Shown here one piece after another: positions 33,707 to 41,787 of a stretch of DNA of 64,000 nucleotides (positions are counted from its first letter, which is position 1; each line of letters starts with the position of its first letter). Under the pieces are notes generated by a model. It was not told where the DNA came from. It saw nothing but the letters and a program-made list of their open reading frames with translations, and made no database searches. This DNA is from JABDLO01 sp041749255 (GTDB lineage: Bacteria; Bacteroidota; Bacteroidia; Chitinophagales; Saprospiraceae): NCBI GenBank assembly GCA_041749255.1, contig JBGTBR010000045.1:1-64000 (forward strand), in the 5' to 3' direction. The translations under genes were made by a program, and so were the position numbers.

Positions 33707-34588
33707 TCAGCAGCACCCTTGACCCGGTATACAACCGGCAGTTAAAGTGGATAATTCTACTTTCGCCTTTTTTGTTTTACCGCCCGGTTTTTGTGCGAAT
33801 ACAGTTATACTGAAAATTCCTGTTGCACCAGTATTGAAATGGGCGACTTCCTCCGGTGAAAGATATTGTCTTAATATGTCCTCTGGAATATGAATGGCTT
33901 TATCTTTTTGAATACTGAGATTTTCAAAACCCGATTCTTCAATCAAGGCGAGATATTCACTTTTCTGAATGGCTCCTGAGACACATCCGGCGTACATTTC
34001 TGCATCTTTTTGAAGTGATTGAGGTAAATCTCCTGTAAGTACGATATCTGAAATACAAAAATGACCTCCCGGCTTCAATACCCTACTTATCTCCGCGAAG
34101 ACGGCTTTTTTATTCGGAACAAGATTCAATACACAATTGCTAACAATCACGTCAGCTACATCAGGCGATACCGGCATATTTTCAATATCTCCAAAACGGA
34201 ATTCTACATTATTGTATCCCAACTTTTCCGAATTACGTCTCGCTTTGTCTATCATAGCCTGTGTAAAATCAATGCCGATAACTTTGCCTTCCGGACCTGT
34301 TTCGTGACGGGCGACAAAACAATCGTTACCAGCTCCCGAACCCAGATCAATAACTGTATCTCCTTTTTTGATCATGGCAAATTGTGTAGGTAGTCCGCAA
34401 CCTAAACCCAGATCCGCATCGGGATTGTATCCTTTTAAATCAGAGTAATCGTCAGTCATAATGTTATACACCTCCTTTGATCCCACAGTAGCACCGCAAC
34501 AGGAGGCAGCATTGACCTGGGTTTCCTGCAAAGCTATTTTCTCGTATTTTTCTCTTACGATCTCTTTTAGTTTATTTTCATTTTCCAT
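33707..34588 (-). CDS. arsM: Arsenite S-adenosylmethionine methyltransferase
   Basis: This 293-residue protein starts at MENENKLKEIVREKY. An ATG 42 bp upstream lies in promoter-like AT-rich DNA. It has a Rossmann methyltransferase fold with motif I VIDLGSGAGND (about 79-89). The three conserved ArsM cysteines are visible in context: C64 in GLGCG, C152 in SNCVLNL and C202 in GCVSGA, with an N-terminal CC (30-31) and a C-terminal CIPGQGCC. It should methylate As(III) in the cytoplasm. No arsR, arsB or arsC lies next to it. Confidence 0.93.
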   Translation of the reverse strand: MENENKLKEIVREKYEKIALQETQVNAASCCGATVGSKEVYNIMTDDYSDLKGYNPDADLGLGCGLPTQFAMIKKGDTVIDLGSGAGNDCFVARHETGPEGKVIGIDFTQAMIDKARRNSEKLGYNNVEFRFGDIENMPVSPDVADVIVSNCVLNLVPNKKAVFAEISRVLKPGGHFCISDIVLTGDLPQSLQKDAEMYAGCVSGAIQKSEYLALIEESGFENLSIQKDKAIHIPEDILRQYLSPEEVAHFNTGATGIFSITVFAQKPGGKTKKAKVELSTLTAGCIPGQGCC

Positions 34589-34767
34589 AATGTGTATAAT
34601 TTTAATGTTAACTTGAACTTTCCGCATCATAGAAATAAGTTGCCGGAAATCTTTAAATTATAAATATATCGCAATATTACGATTAATATATGAACCATGC
34701 AACACCCTATTGAAAATTATTTTTTGGCAAGGGCAAATTAGCCGTGAAAACTAAAAGGTAATAGCGA

Positions 34768-34949
34768 TAACCCGCATTATTCATGAGGGATTTGTCATGA
34801 AAGGCTGGAGGCCAATAGAAATGGGTGCTCGTGAAGATTTTTTTCCGCAGGCATAGCCTTAGCTATGTTGAGGACAGAAAATCGAACACGTGCCCATTTA
34901 TGAAGGCATCTAGCCTTGTAATAGAAGCCTTCATGAATAATGCGGGTTA
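34768..34949. mobile_element. MITE-like 182-bp full-length palindrome
   Basis: Perfect 19-bp terminal inverted repeats TAACCCGCATTATTCATGA / TCATGAATAATGCGGGTTA. The inside also folds on itself: AAGGCT..AATGGG pairs with CCCATT..AGCCTT, and the centre is CATAGC-CTTA-GCTATG. No protein is encoded. The ends could be read as a TA target duplication around ACCCGC...GCGGGT, as made by IS630/Tc1-type transposases; this is inference. It sits between arsM and the GH53 gene. Confidence 0.8.
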
Positions 34950-34981
34950 AATCTTATCAAATTTTCTTTACCTGTGAAGAA

Positions 34982-36061
34982 CTATTCTTCCTCAAATACG
35001 CTGATTGCCGGCAATGCCTTAAAATCAAAATCCCATAATGCCTGATTTTCCCAACTGGATCCGTCGGTAGATTCAGCTCCGTCATGAGCAACCCACTCTG
35101 CACCCCAATAACAAAATCCCAGGGCTTTGGATGACAGGGATATTTCTTTTATGCGTTTTAAAAAATCGTACTGTCCCTGAGGTGTCGCCGGATATGCGGG
35201 AAGTATCAAATGCTCATCCAGTCCTACTACATTATGAGTCCAGTCACTCCATTCCAATGTAAATGGATATGAAGTTTCTGCAATAACCACCTCTTTATCC
35301 TGTAAGCGCCGGATGTTATCAAGGTTGGATTGTAGTGCAGAGAGATCTTTTCCATGCCATAGAGGGTAATAGGATAGCCCGGCAATATCGTAGTCGAGAG
35401 TCCTGATTTCGTTAAAAAACAATGTAGCGCCATTGATCCCGGCGAAATGCATCATTATAAGTGCATCAGTGCTATTGTCTCTCACAGCACGAATACCCTC
35501 CCCAAGCAATTCCAAAAATTGCTCATGCTGGTTTTGTCTGGAACCTTCAGGCCATAAGAGACCTCCATTGATTTCATTTCCGATCTGAATGTAATCGGGA
35601 TCCAACTCTTCCATCAATTTTGAAGTGTATTGGTACACGCTGTCTTTTAAAGCCTGAAATGGAATATTTCTCCACGATGCTGGAATTTCCTGGTGCCCGG
35701 GATCTGCCCAAGTGTCGGAATAATGTACCGACAACCACACCTTGAGACCTTTTAATTTTATTTCATTTACAAGACCTTTTAGTTCTTGCAGACCTGAAAG
35801 GCCGTCTCCTGGATTATGCCATACCCGTAATCTCGCCGTATTCATTCCTGCATTCGCAAGAGTTGTCAGCATATCTTCTGGTGCGCCATCAATATTGCGG
35901 GTTATGATACCCGAGGTTCTGATCAGTGGTAAATAGGAAATATCTGCCCCTCTTATGGATAAAGTATGAGGTTCTTCCATTATAATATCTTCATGATCTG
36001 AACAGGACATGAAGAGAACTATGACCGAAAATAATAATGCAATAGTTTTTCCATACCTCAT
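34982..36061 (-). CDS. GH53 endo-beta-1,4-galactanase lipoprotein
   Basis: This 359-residue protein starts at MRYGKTIALLFSVIV. A lipobox ending FMSC puts the lipidated Cys at about residue 20. The GH53 barrel motifs are in order: RGADISYLP, NTARLRVWHNPGDG, WLSVHYSDTWADPGHQ, the acid/base Glu in QIGNEINGGLLWPEG, the nucleophile Glu in VIAETSYPFT, and the C-terminal YWGAEWV with WENQALWDFD. It should cut beta-1,4-galactan (pectin side chains, arabinogalactan I) at the cell surface. No SusC/SusD pair or other galactan gene is adjacent, so it is not in a visible utilisation locus. Confidence 0.94.
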   Translation of the reverse strand: MRYGKTIALLFSVIVLFMSCSDHEDIIMEEPHTLSIRGADISYLPLIRTSGIITRNIDGAPEDMLTTLANAGMNTARLRVWHNPGDGLSGLQELKGLVNEIKLKGLKVWLSVHYSDTWADPGHQEIPASWRNIPFQALKDSVYQYTSKLMEELDPDYIQIGNEINGGLLWPEGSRQNQHEQFLELLGEGIRAVRDNSTDALIMMHFAGINGATLFFNEIRTLDYDIAGLSYYPLWHGKDLSALQSNLDNIRRLQDKEVVIAETSYPFTLEWSDWTHNVVGLDEHLILPAYPATPQGQYDFLKRIKEISLSSKALGFCYWGAEWVAHDGAESTDGSSWENQALWDFDFKALPAISVFEEE

Positions 36062-36121
36062 GAAGGATCCATTTTTTTTGATGATCAATTTTATTGAATT
36101 AACCCTTATGCATATTGTACT

Positions 36122-37408
36122 TTATAAATCGAGTAACAGTGTTACCGGATCTTCCAAAAGTTTTTTTACGTTTACCAGGAAGGTTACAGACGAACTACCG
36201 TCTATCACCCGGTGATCATAAGATAAGGCAAGGTACATCATGGGTCTTATGACCACTTGTCCGTTGATGGCTACGGGTCGTTCTATAATATTGTGCATGC
36301 CGAGAATGGCAGACTGTGGTTCGTTAATGATTGGGGTACTGAGCATGCTTCCGAAAATACCTCCATTTGTGATGGTAAATGTACCTCCCTTCATTTCTTC
36401 CAATGATAGAGTGCCTTTCCGGGCTTTATCCGCCAGTTCTTTGATTTTAAATTCAATTTCCTGAAAAGACAGCGACTCCACATTGTGCACTGGAGGTACC
36501 ACGAGCCCATTAGGAGTTGAAATAGCTATTGAAATATCAACGTAATCATGGTATACGAATTCATTGCCATCGATCATGGCATTCACCTCTGGCATTTCTA
36601 ATAAAACCTTGGCACATGCTTTAGCAAATATGGACATAAATCCCAATTTGATACCGTGCTTCTCGACGAAACGATCCTGGTATTTTTTACGGAATTCCAT
36701 GACTTCGTATAAATCTACCTCGTTGAAAGTAGTGAGCATGGCCGTATTGTTCTTGGCAGAAACCAAACGGGTAGCTATGGTTCGCCTCATTCGGGACATT
36801 TTCTCACGACGGGTTTCCCTTGAGAATGATGTGAGTGGTTTTTTAGCAGTCTTTTCTACTTCACTTTTTGCCAGAATGTCCGGATCGGGTGAACTTGAGG
36901 TCATTTCTGCATTCAAAGCATCTTCCTTGGTAATTCTTCCTCCTTTTCCTGATCCCTCTACACTTTCAGGTTCAATTCCCTTCTCCCTTAAAATCTTAGC
37001 TGCGGCAGGAGAGGGGTGACCTTCAGCATAACTGCTTTCTTCGATTTTTGGCTCTTCCTGCTTACTGGTTTCAGGCTCAGATTCGCTCTTTTTATCATTG
37101 GGAGGAGTAGATTTTTCCTTCTCAGGAGAAGAGGAAGGTTTTTCTTCTTTTTCTTCCTTTTCTTCCTGTACACTGGTATCTATTTTAGCTACCAGTGCTC
37201 CAATTTCCAGGTCATCGTTTTCGGCTGCGACATGAATGAGTTTTCCAGATGCTTCGGCCGGAAATTCCAACGTAGCTTTGTCGGATTCAAATTCGCAAAT
37301 CGGGGTATCAATCTTGACAAAAGATCCATCCGGCACCAGCCATTGAGACAGAGTTACCTCAGTAATGGACTCTCCAATGGTCGGAACTTTCATTTCTACA
37401 ATACTCAT
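36122..37408 (-). CDS. odhB: 2-oxoglutarate dehydrogenase E2, dihydrolipoyl succinyltransferase
   Basis: This 428-residue protein has a lipoyl domain (1-78) with lipoyl-Lys K44 in ESDKATLE, a Lys/Glu/Pro-rich linker, a peripheral-subunit-binding domain (about 128-165, SPAAAKILREKGIEPESVEG) and a catalytic domain (about 200-428) ending with LSYDHRVIDG. It transfers succinyl to CoA in the TCA cycle. The single lipoyl domain and the catalytic HxxxDG context fit the succinyl rather than the acetyl enzyme. The E1 gene (sucA), often its neighbour, is not here; prfC lies upstream instead. Confidence 0.94.
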   Translation of the reverse strand: MSIVEMKVPTIGESITEVTLSQWLVPDGSFVKIDTPICEFESDKATLEFPAEASGKLIHVAAENDDLEIGALVAKIDTSVQEEKEEKEEKPSSSPEKEKSTPPNDKKSESEPETSKQEEPKIEESSYAEGHPSPAAAKILREKGIEPESVEGSGKGGRITKEDALNAEMTSSSPDPDILAKSEVEKTAKKPLTSFSRETRREKMSRMRRTIATRLVSAKNNTAMLTTFNEVDLYEVMEFRKKYQDRFVEKHGIKLGFMSIFAKACAKVLLEMPEVNAMIDGNEFVYHDYVDISIAISTPNGLVVPPVHNVESLSFQEIEFKIKELADKARKGTLSLEEMKGGTFTITNGGIFGSMLSTPIINEPQSAILGMHNIIERPVAINGQVVIRPMMYLALSYDHRVIDGSSSVTFLVNVKKLLEDPVTLLLDL

Positions 37409-37677
37409 AACCTGGATATTTATTGGTTTTTACATTAACACCCGTTTGAGGCTTATGTTCGAATCATATATCTCGCAAGGTTGTTGTTTTCTATTTAACT
37501 TACAAATGTAAATGAAATTTGCAATACCTGCCAAGATAATAGCAATGGATTTGCATTCAATTTAAGTTTGTCTAAAAATATTTTTCAAGTGATAATAAAT
37601 TTGAAAAGAGATTCAATGAGGACTTCCCGGTGTGGAGCGACTCTTAGCCTGGTATCAAAAAAATAAAACCAAAACAT

Positions 37678-39258
37678 TTAGAATTCACTGGTGAAATGAA
37701 AACCTATTTTGGGATGGTTTTCCTGAGCCATTTTGAGTGACCAGGCTGACTCGGCAAGGAAAACCAATTTACCATCCACATCCTCAGCAAGATCTCTCCT
37801 TCTCCTCAATTCAAACTCCTTGTATTCTTTTGGATCTTTATATGAAATCCAGCACGCTCTGTGTAAATTCACTGGTTCATACGTTACGGAAGCACCGTAT
37901 TCGTTTTGAAGACGGTATTGTATCACATCAAACTGTAAAGCTCCGACGGTTCCAATGATCTTCCTTCCTGTGCTAATTACAGTAAAAAGCTGTGCCACTC
38001 CCTCGTCCATGAGCTGATCAAGCCCTTTTGCCAATTGTTTGGACTTCATGGGGTCGGCATTATTGACATATCTAAACTGTTCCGGAGAGAAGCTTGGAAT
38101 CCCTTTAAAGTGCAGCACTTCACCTTCTGTTATTCCATCCCCTATTTTAAAATTGCCAGAATCGTATAAACCTATGATATCTCCCGGATATGCTTCATCG
38201 ATTACCGATTTCTTTTCCGCCATAAAAGCCGTAGGGTTGGAAAACTTCATGTTTTTTTCGTGCCTCACATGTAAGTAGTTGGTATTTCTTTTAAATATCC
38301 CGGAACAAATCCTGAGGAAGGCTATCCGGTCGCGGTGTTTCGGATCCATGTTGGCATGGATTTTAAAAATAAATCCTGTAAAAGTTTCTTCCTCCGGGTG
38401 TACCCATCTTTCTTCCGCAGGTCTTGGTAAAGGTGATGGGGCTATATCGACAAAGCAATCCAGTAATTCCTTTACACCAAAATTATTGATGGCACTTCCA
38501 AAGAATACTGGTTGGAGCTCTCCTTTCAAATATGATTCTTTATTAAAATCAGGATACACTTCTCTGATGATCTCAATTTCTTCTCTTAGTTCATCAGCAG
38601 CATATTTACCTATTCTCTCATCCAAAAGCGGTAGTTCCAAATCTTCGATGACTGTAGTATCATCATCACTTTGCTTACTGTGCGGTCGAAACAAAACCAG
38701 TTTTTGCTCGTATAAATTATATACACCCTGAAACCGCTGACCCATACCCACAGGCCAGCTCATGGGGCAAACTCTGAATCCCAGCTTATCTTCTATCTCG
38801 TCCAGCAAATCAAAACCATCTCTTCCTTCCCTGTCCAGCTTATTGATAAAGACGATCATGGGAGCATTTCGCATTTTGCACACTTTGACCAGGTTTTCAG
38901 TTTGCTCTTCTACCCCTTTAGCCACATCAATGACTACGATGGCACTATCCACAGCAGTAAGGGTGCGATATGTGTCTTCTGCAAAATCTTTGTGCCCGGG
39001 TGTATCGAGTATATTGATCTTTTTATCTCGGTATTCAAAAGCCATTACCGAGGTAGCTACTGAAATACCTCTTTGCTTTTCGATCTCCATAAAATCGGAG
39101 GTAGCATGCTTTTTGATCTTATTCGACTTGACAGCTCCGGCTATTTGGATGGCTCCTCCAAAAAGGAGTAATTTTTCTGTAAGCGTGGTTTTACCCGCAT
39201 CCGGATGACTCACTATACCAAATGTCTTTCTTCTGTTGAGTTCGTTAATGAAACTCAT
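37678..39258 (-). CDS. prfC: Peptide chain release factor 3
   Basis: This 526-residue translational GTPase recycles RF1/RF2 after peptide release. G1 is HPDAGKTTLTEKLL (about 18-31), G3 DTPGHKDF, G4 NKLDREGRD. Domain II includes GFIFKIHANMDPKHRDRIAF, and domain III has the family block FSPEQFRYVNNADPMKSKQL with YGASVTYEP. Length agrees with RF3 (about 525-530), and the INELNRRKTFGIVSHPD start separates it from EF-G. Single-gene unit. Confidence 0.97.
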   Translation of the reverse strand: MSFINELNRRKTFGIVSHPDAGKTTLTEKLLLFGGAIQIAGAVKSNKIKKHATSDFMEIEKQRGISVATSVMAFEYRDKKINILDTPGHKDFAEDTYRTLTAVDSAIVVIDVAKGVEEQTENLVKVCKMRNAPMIVFINKLDREGRDGFDLLDEIEDKLGFRVCPMSWPVGMGQRFQGVYNLYEQKLVLFRPHSKQSDDDTTVIEDLELPLLDERIGKYAADELREEIEIIREVYPDFNKESYLKGELQPVFFGSAINNFGVKELLDCFVDIAPSPLPRPAEERWVHPEEETFTGFIFKIHANMDPKHRDRIAFLRICSGIFKRNTNYLHVRHEKNMKFSNPTAFMAEKKSVIDEAYPGDIIGLYDSGNFKIGDGITEGEVLHFKGIPSFSPEQFRYVNNADPMKSKQLAKGLDQLMDEGVAQLFTVISTGRKIIGTVGALQFDVIQYRLQNEYGASVTYEPVNLHRACWISYKDPKEYKEFELRRRRDLAEDVDGKLVFLAESAWSLKMAQENHPKIGFHFTSEF

Positions 39259-39458
39259 ATTCTAAGCTTTCTTTAAAAAAGATGCAAAGATAGTTATTTG
39301 AATGTATTTGCAGGTTGTTTTATAGCCTTCCTTCTATTTAAAAGGCAAAAGGAACCTGACAATCATAGGATAGTAATTATGAGTAAAAATCCATTCATCT
39401 TTCCCAGACATTGACATTAAGTTAAACCGTATTGCCTTAGCCAGTAACCTGCTATCTT

Positions 39459-41030
39459 TTAACCTCCGGGTATATAATCAAAACTGGATTGTAATCCAAG
39501 AGGAATGCCAAGTGCCCAGTATATCAGAAGGAATATGGTCCAGGCTATTATGAATACAACAGAATAGGGCATCATCATCGAAACCAATGTCCCAATACCT
39601 GTATTTTTGACATATCGCTGGCAAAATATAACCACCAATGGAAAATACGGGAGCACGGGTGTAATGATGTTGGAAACAGAATCACCAACCCTGTAGGCGG
39701 CTTGGGTGAGGTCGGGAGAGATACCCAACTGCATGAGAATCGGTACAAATATGGGTGCGATCAATGCCCATTTGGCTGAAGCTGAACCCACCAGCAAATT
39801 GATAAAGGCCGTAAGAAATACGATTCCTACAATGGTAACCTCTCCGGGAAGGAAAAGACTCTGTAAAAAATTGGCTCCTTTTAAGGCGAGCAATACTCCT
39901 AAATTGGACTTGGCAAAAGCGTCGATAAACAAAGCACAGAAAAATGCCATAACTATATAATAGGACATGCCGGCCATCGCTTTAGACATGCTTTTGATCA
40001 GATCCTGTGAAGTCTTGAAGGTTCCTGAAGCGTATCCATGCACCACGCCTGGTAGAAAAAACAGTAAAAAGATTAAAGGTACGATCGCTTGCATAAGTGG
40101 AGCAGCAAAAGATACGAGTGACATGACTTCCGGATTGATCAGATCGGGTCCTCTCAAAGGAGAATCGGAAGGAATAGCCCAAATGGTGAGTGCAACCATC
40201 CCGGCGAACATGGTGATGAGAGCAAAGCGGAATGCTCTGCTTTCTTTTGAAGTGACTTCTTCCATGACGGGAAGGCCTTCCTCCCCCGGATCTACTGGGA
40301 TGGACTTAAGTCTTGGTTCCACAACTTTATCCGTCAGAAACCATCCTAAACCTATAATAAGTATGGACGATATCCCCGTAAAAAATATATTATTTAAAGG
40401 ATTTAGTTGAATGTCAGGATCGAGCATAACTGCTGCAGTTTGGGTAAAACCCATGATCAACGGATCAATGCCGGACGGAATAAAATTGGCACTGAAACCT
40501 CCACTTACCCCGGCAAATGCCGCTGCAATTCCGGCCAAAGGATGACGGCCAGCCGTATAAAATATGACGCCTCCAAGGGGAATGACCAGCACATATCCAG
40601 CATCGGCTGCAGTATGGCTTATAATACTGACCAAAATGAGCATGGGAGTAAGAAGAGACTTTGGGGTGATATTTAGAAGTTTCTTTAACCCGACATTGAT
40701 AAATCCCGAATGCTCTGCGACTCCCACCCCCAGCATGGCCACTAGGACTATACCCAAAGGAGCAAAATTCATAAAAGTTCTTACCATTCCACCCAGAAAC
40801 TCTGCCAATGCTTTTCCGGTAAGAAGATTATTGATACGAATGGTCTCCTCCGATCGCGGATCTACTTCTGTAAAACTGACTCCGGATAATAAGGCAGACA
40901 GTACCCACACTAAAAGCATGAGCATCAAAAAAAGTATAGCGGGATCAGGTAACTTGTTGCCGGACTTTTCTATGATATCGAGAAACCGGTCTAAAAAACT
41001 TTTTTTTTGTTTTCCCAAATCGTCTTTCAT
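39459..41030 (-). CDS. AbgT-family transporter
   Basis: This 523-residue inner-membrane protein has about 11-12 helices. It matches the AbgT family: start FLDRFLDIIEKSGNKLPDP, then EFLGGMVRTFMNFAPLGIVLVAMLGVGVAEHSG, a SHTAADAGYVLVIPLGG motif, and NLLVGSASAKWALIAPIFVPI. Family members import p-aminobenzoyl-glutamate or export sulfonamide-like compounds. A link to the folate genes at 26.4-28 kb is tempting but they are not linked in position. Confidence 0.93.
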   Translation of the reverse strand: MKDDLGKQKKSFLDRFLDIIEKSGNKLPDPAILFLMLMLLVWVLSALLSGVSFTEVDPRSEETIRINNLLTGKALAEFLGGMVRTFMNFAPLGIVLVAMLGVGVAEHSGFINVGLKKLLNITPKSLLTPMLILVSIISHTAADAGYVLVIPLGGVIFYTAGRHPLAGIAAAFAGVSGGFSANFIPSGIDPLIMGFTQTAAVMLDPDIQLNPLNNIFFTGISSILIIGLGWFLTDKVVEPRLKSIPVDPGEEGLPVMEEVTSKESRAFRFALITMFAGMVALTIWAIPSDSPLRGPDLINPEVMSLVSFAAPLMQAIVPLIFLLFFLPGVVHGYASGTFKTSQDLIKSMSKAMAGMSYYIVMAFFCALFIDAFAKSNLGVLLALKGANFLQSLFLPGEVTIVGIVFLTAFINLLVGSASAKWALIAPIFVPILMQLGISPDLTQAAYRVGDSVSNIITPVLPYFPLVVIFCQRYVKNTGIGTLVSMMMPYSVVFIIAWTIFLLIYWALGIPLGLQSSFDYIPGG

Positions 41031-41528
41031 ATGCAGCTGTTTTGATATAAAAAGATTTAGTTATTTCAATTTGACTTTCTATGGGCAAAATGGTTTTCGG
41101 TCAACAATATAGTATAAAGATGTGAATTGTATAAAGAAAGCGAAAAGCATGCGATAAAAAATTCAGTTTATTTTTTTGACCATACTATAAAATGGGTACG
41201 CATACTGAGCTGGAAATGTGTGTCTAAAAATGCATTTTAAATGCTCTAATATTTTTTTAGAAATTGATATTTCAGGTATAGATATTCAGGGAGTCAGCTA
41301 TTTTTATGAATAGCAGTTTTATTCTATCATTTTGATAGTAAAATAATATTTAGCAATTAAATCTTTTTTCCTTGGCACTAAAGAAAGCTGGCTATAAATT
41401 CATACAAATTTGGTTTTCATCAATAGAAAGTCATTGCTAAGACCTAAAAAAACCCGTCCCGAACTTGTATTATCGGGAAGCTTGTCCTTTCCTACATATT
41501 CCAAATAAAATGATAACTTAAACACTCA
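41031..41528. other. AT-rich intergenic region before the restriction island
   Basis: No gene is seen. A short dyad CCCGAACTTGTATTATCGGGA (about 41458-41478) resembles a sequence often seen between Bacteroidetes genes; this is from memory and unproven. A weak hairpin GCTATTTTTATGAATAGC lies near 41298. Confidence 0.4.
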
Positions 41529-41563
41529 TTTTGTGAGATATTAAATAATTATTACTATTTTAG
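41529..41563 (+). promoter_or_regulatory. Promoter of the type III R-M operon
   Basis: TTTTG (41529-41533) and TATTTTAG (41556-41563, 7 of 8 to TAnnTTTG) are 22 bp apart. The start codon of the Xre gene is 24 bp downstream. Confidence 0.5.
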
Positions 41564-41586
41564 CGAACTATAAAACAAGATCAAGA

Positions 41587-41784
41587 ATGAACCGAATAAA
41601 AGACGTTTTAGAACAGAAGGGAATTAAACAGAAATGGTTGGCTGAACAATTGGGTAAAAGCTACAATATGGTAAACTCTTATGCCCAAAACCGACGACAA
41701 CCAAGTTTAGAGAACTTATACAAGATTGCCGAAATCCTTGATGTTGAAGTCAAAGAATTACTAATTGAAAGAAAAGCACATTAA
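41587..41784 (+). CDS. Xre-type helix-turn-helix regulator, possible R-M controller
   Basis: This 65-residue protein is a single HTH_3 domain: MNRIKDVLEQKGIKQKWLAEQ, then LGKSYNMVNSYAQNRRQPS and LYKIAEILDVEVKELL. It lies 3 bp before mod in the same frame direction, so it is cotranscribed. Small HTH proteins in this position often time expression of restriction-modification genes (C proteins). Whether this one does is inference. Confidence 0.9.
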   Translation: MNRIKDVLEQKGIKQKWLAEQLGKSYNMVNSYAQNRRQPSLENLYKIAEILDVEVKELLIERKAH

Positions 41785-41787
41785 AAT

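Noticed and set aside
36564..37438. Plus-strand frames opposite odhB
   Set aside because: They mirror a highly conserved E2 gene; the Phe-rich stretch is the Lys/Glu linker read backwards.
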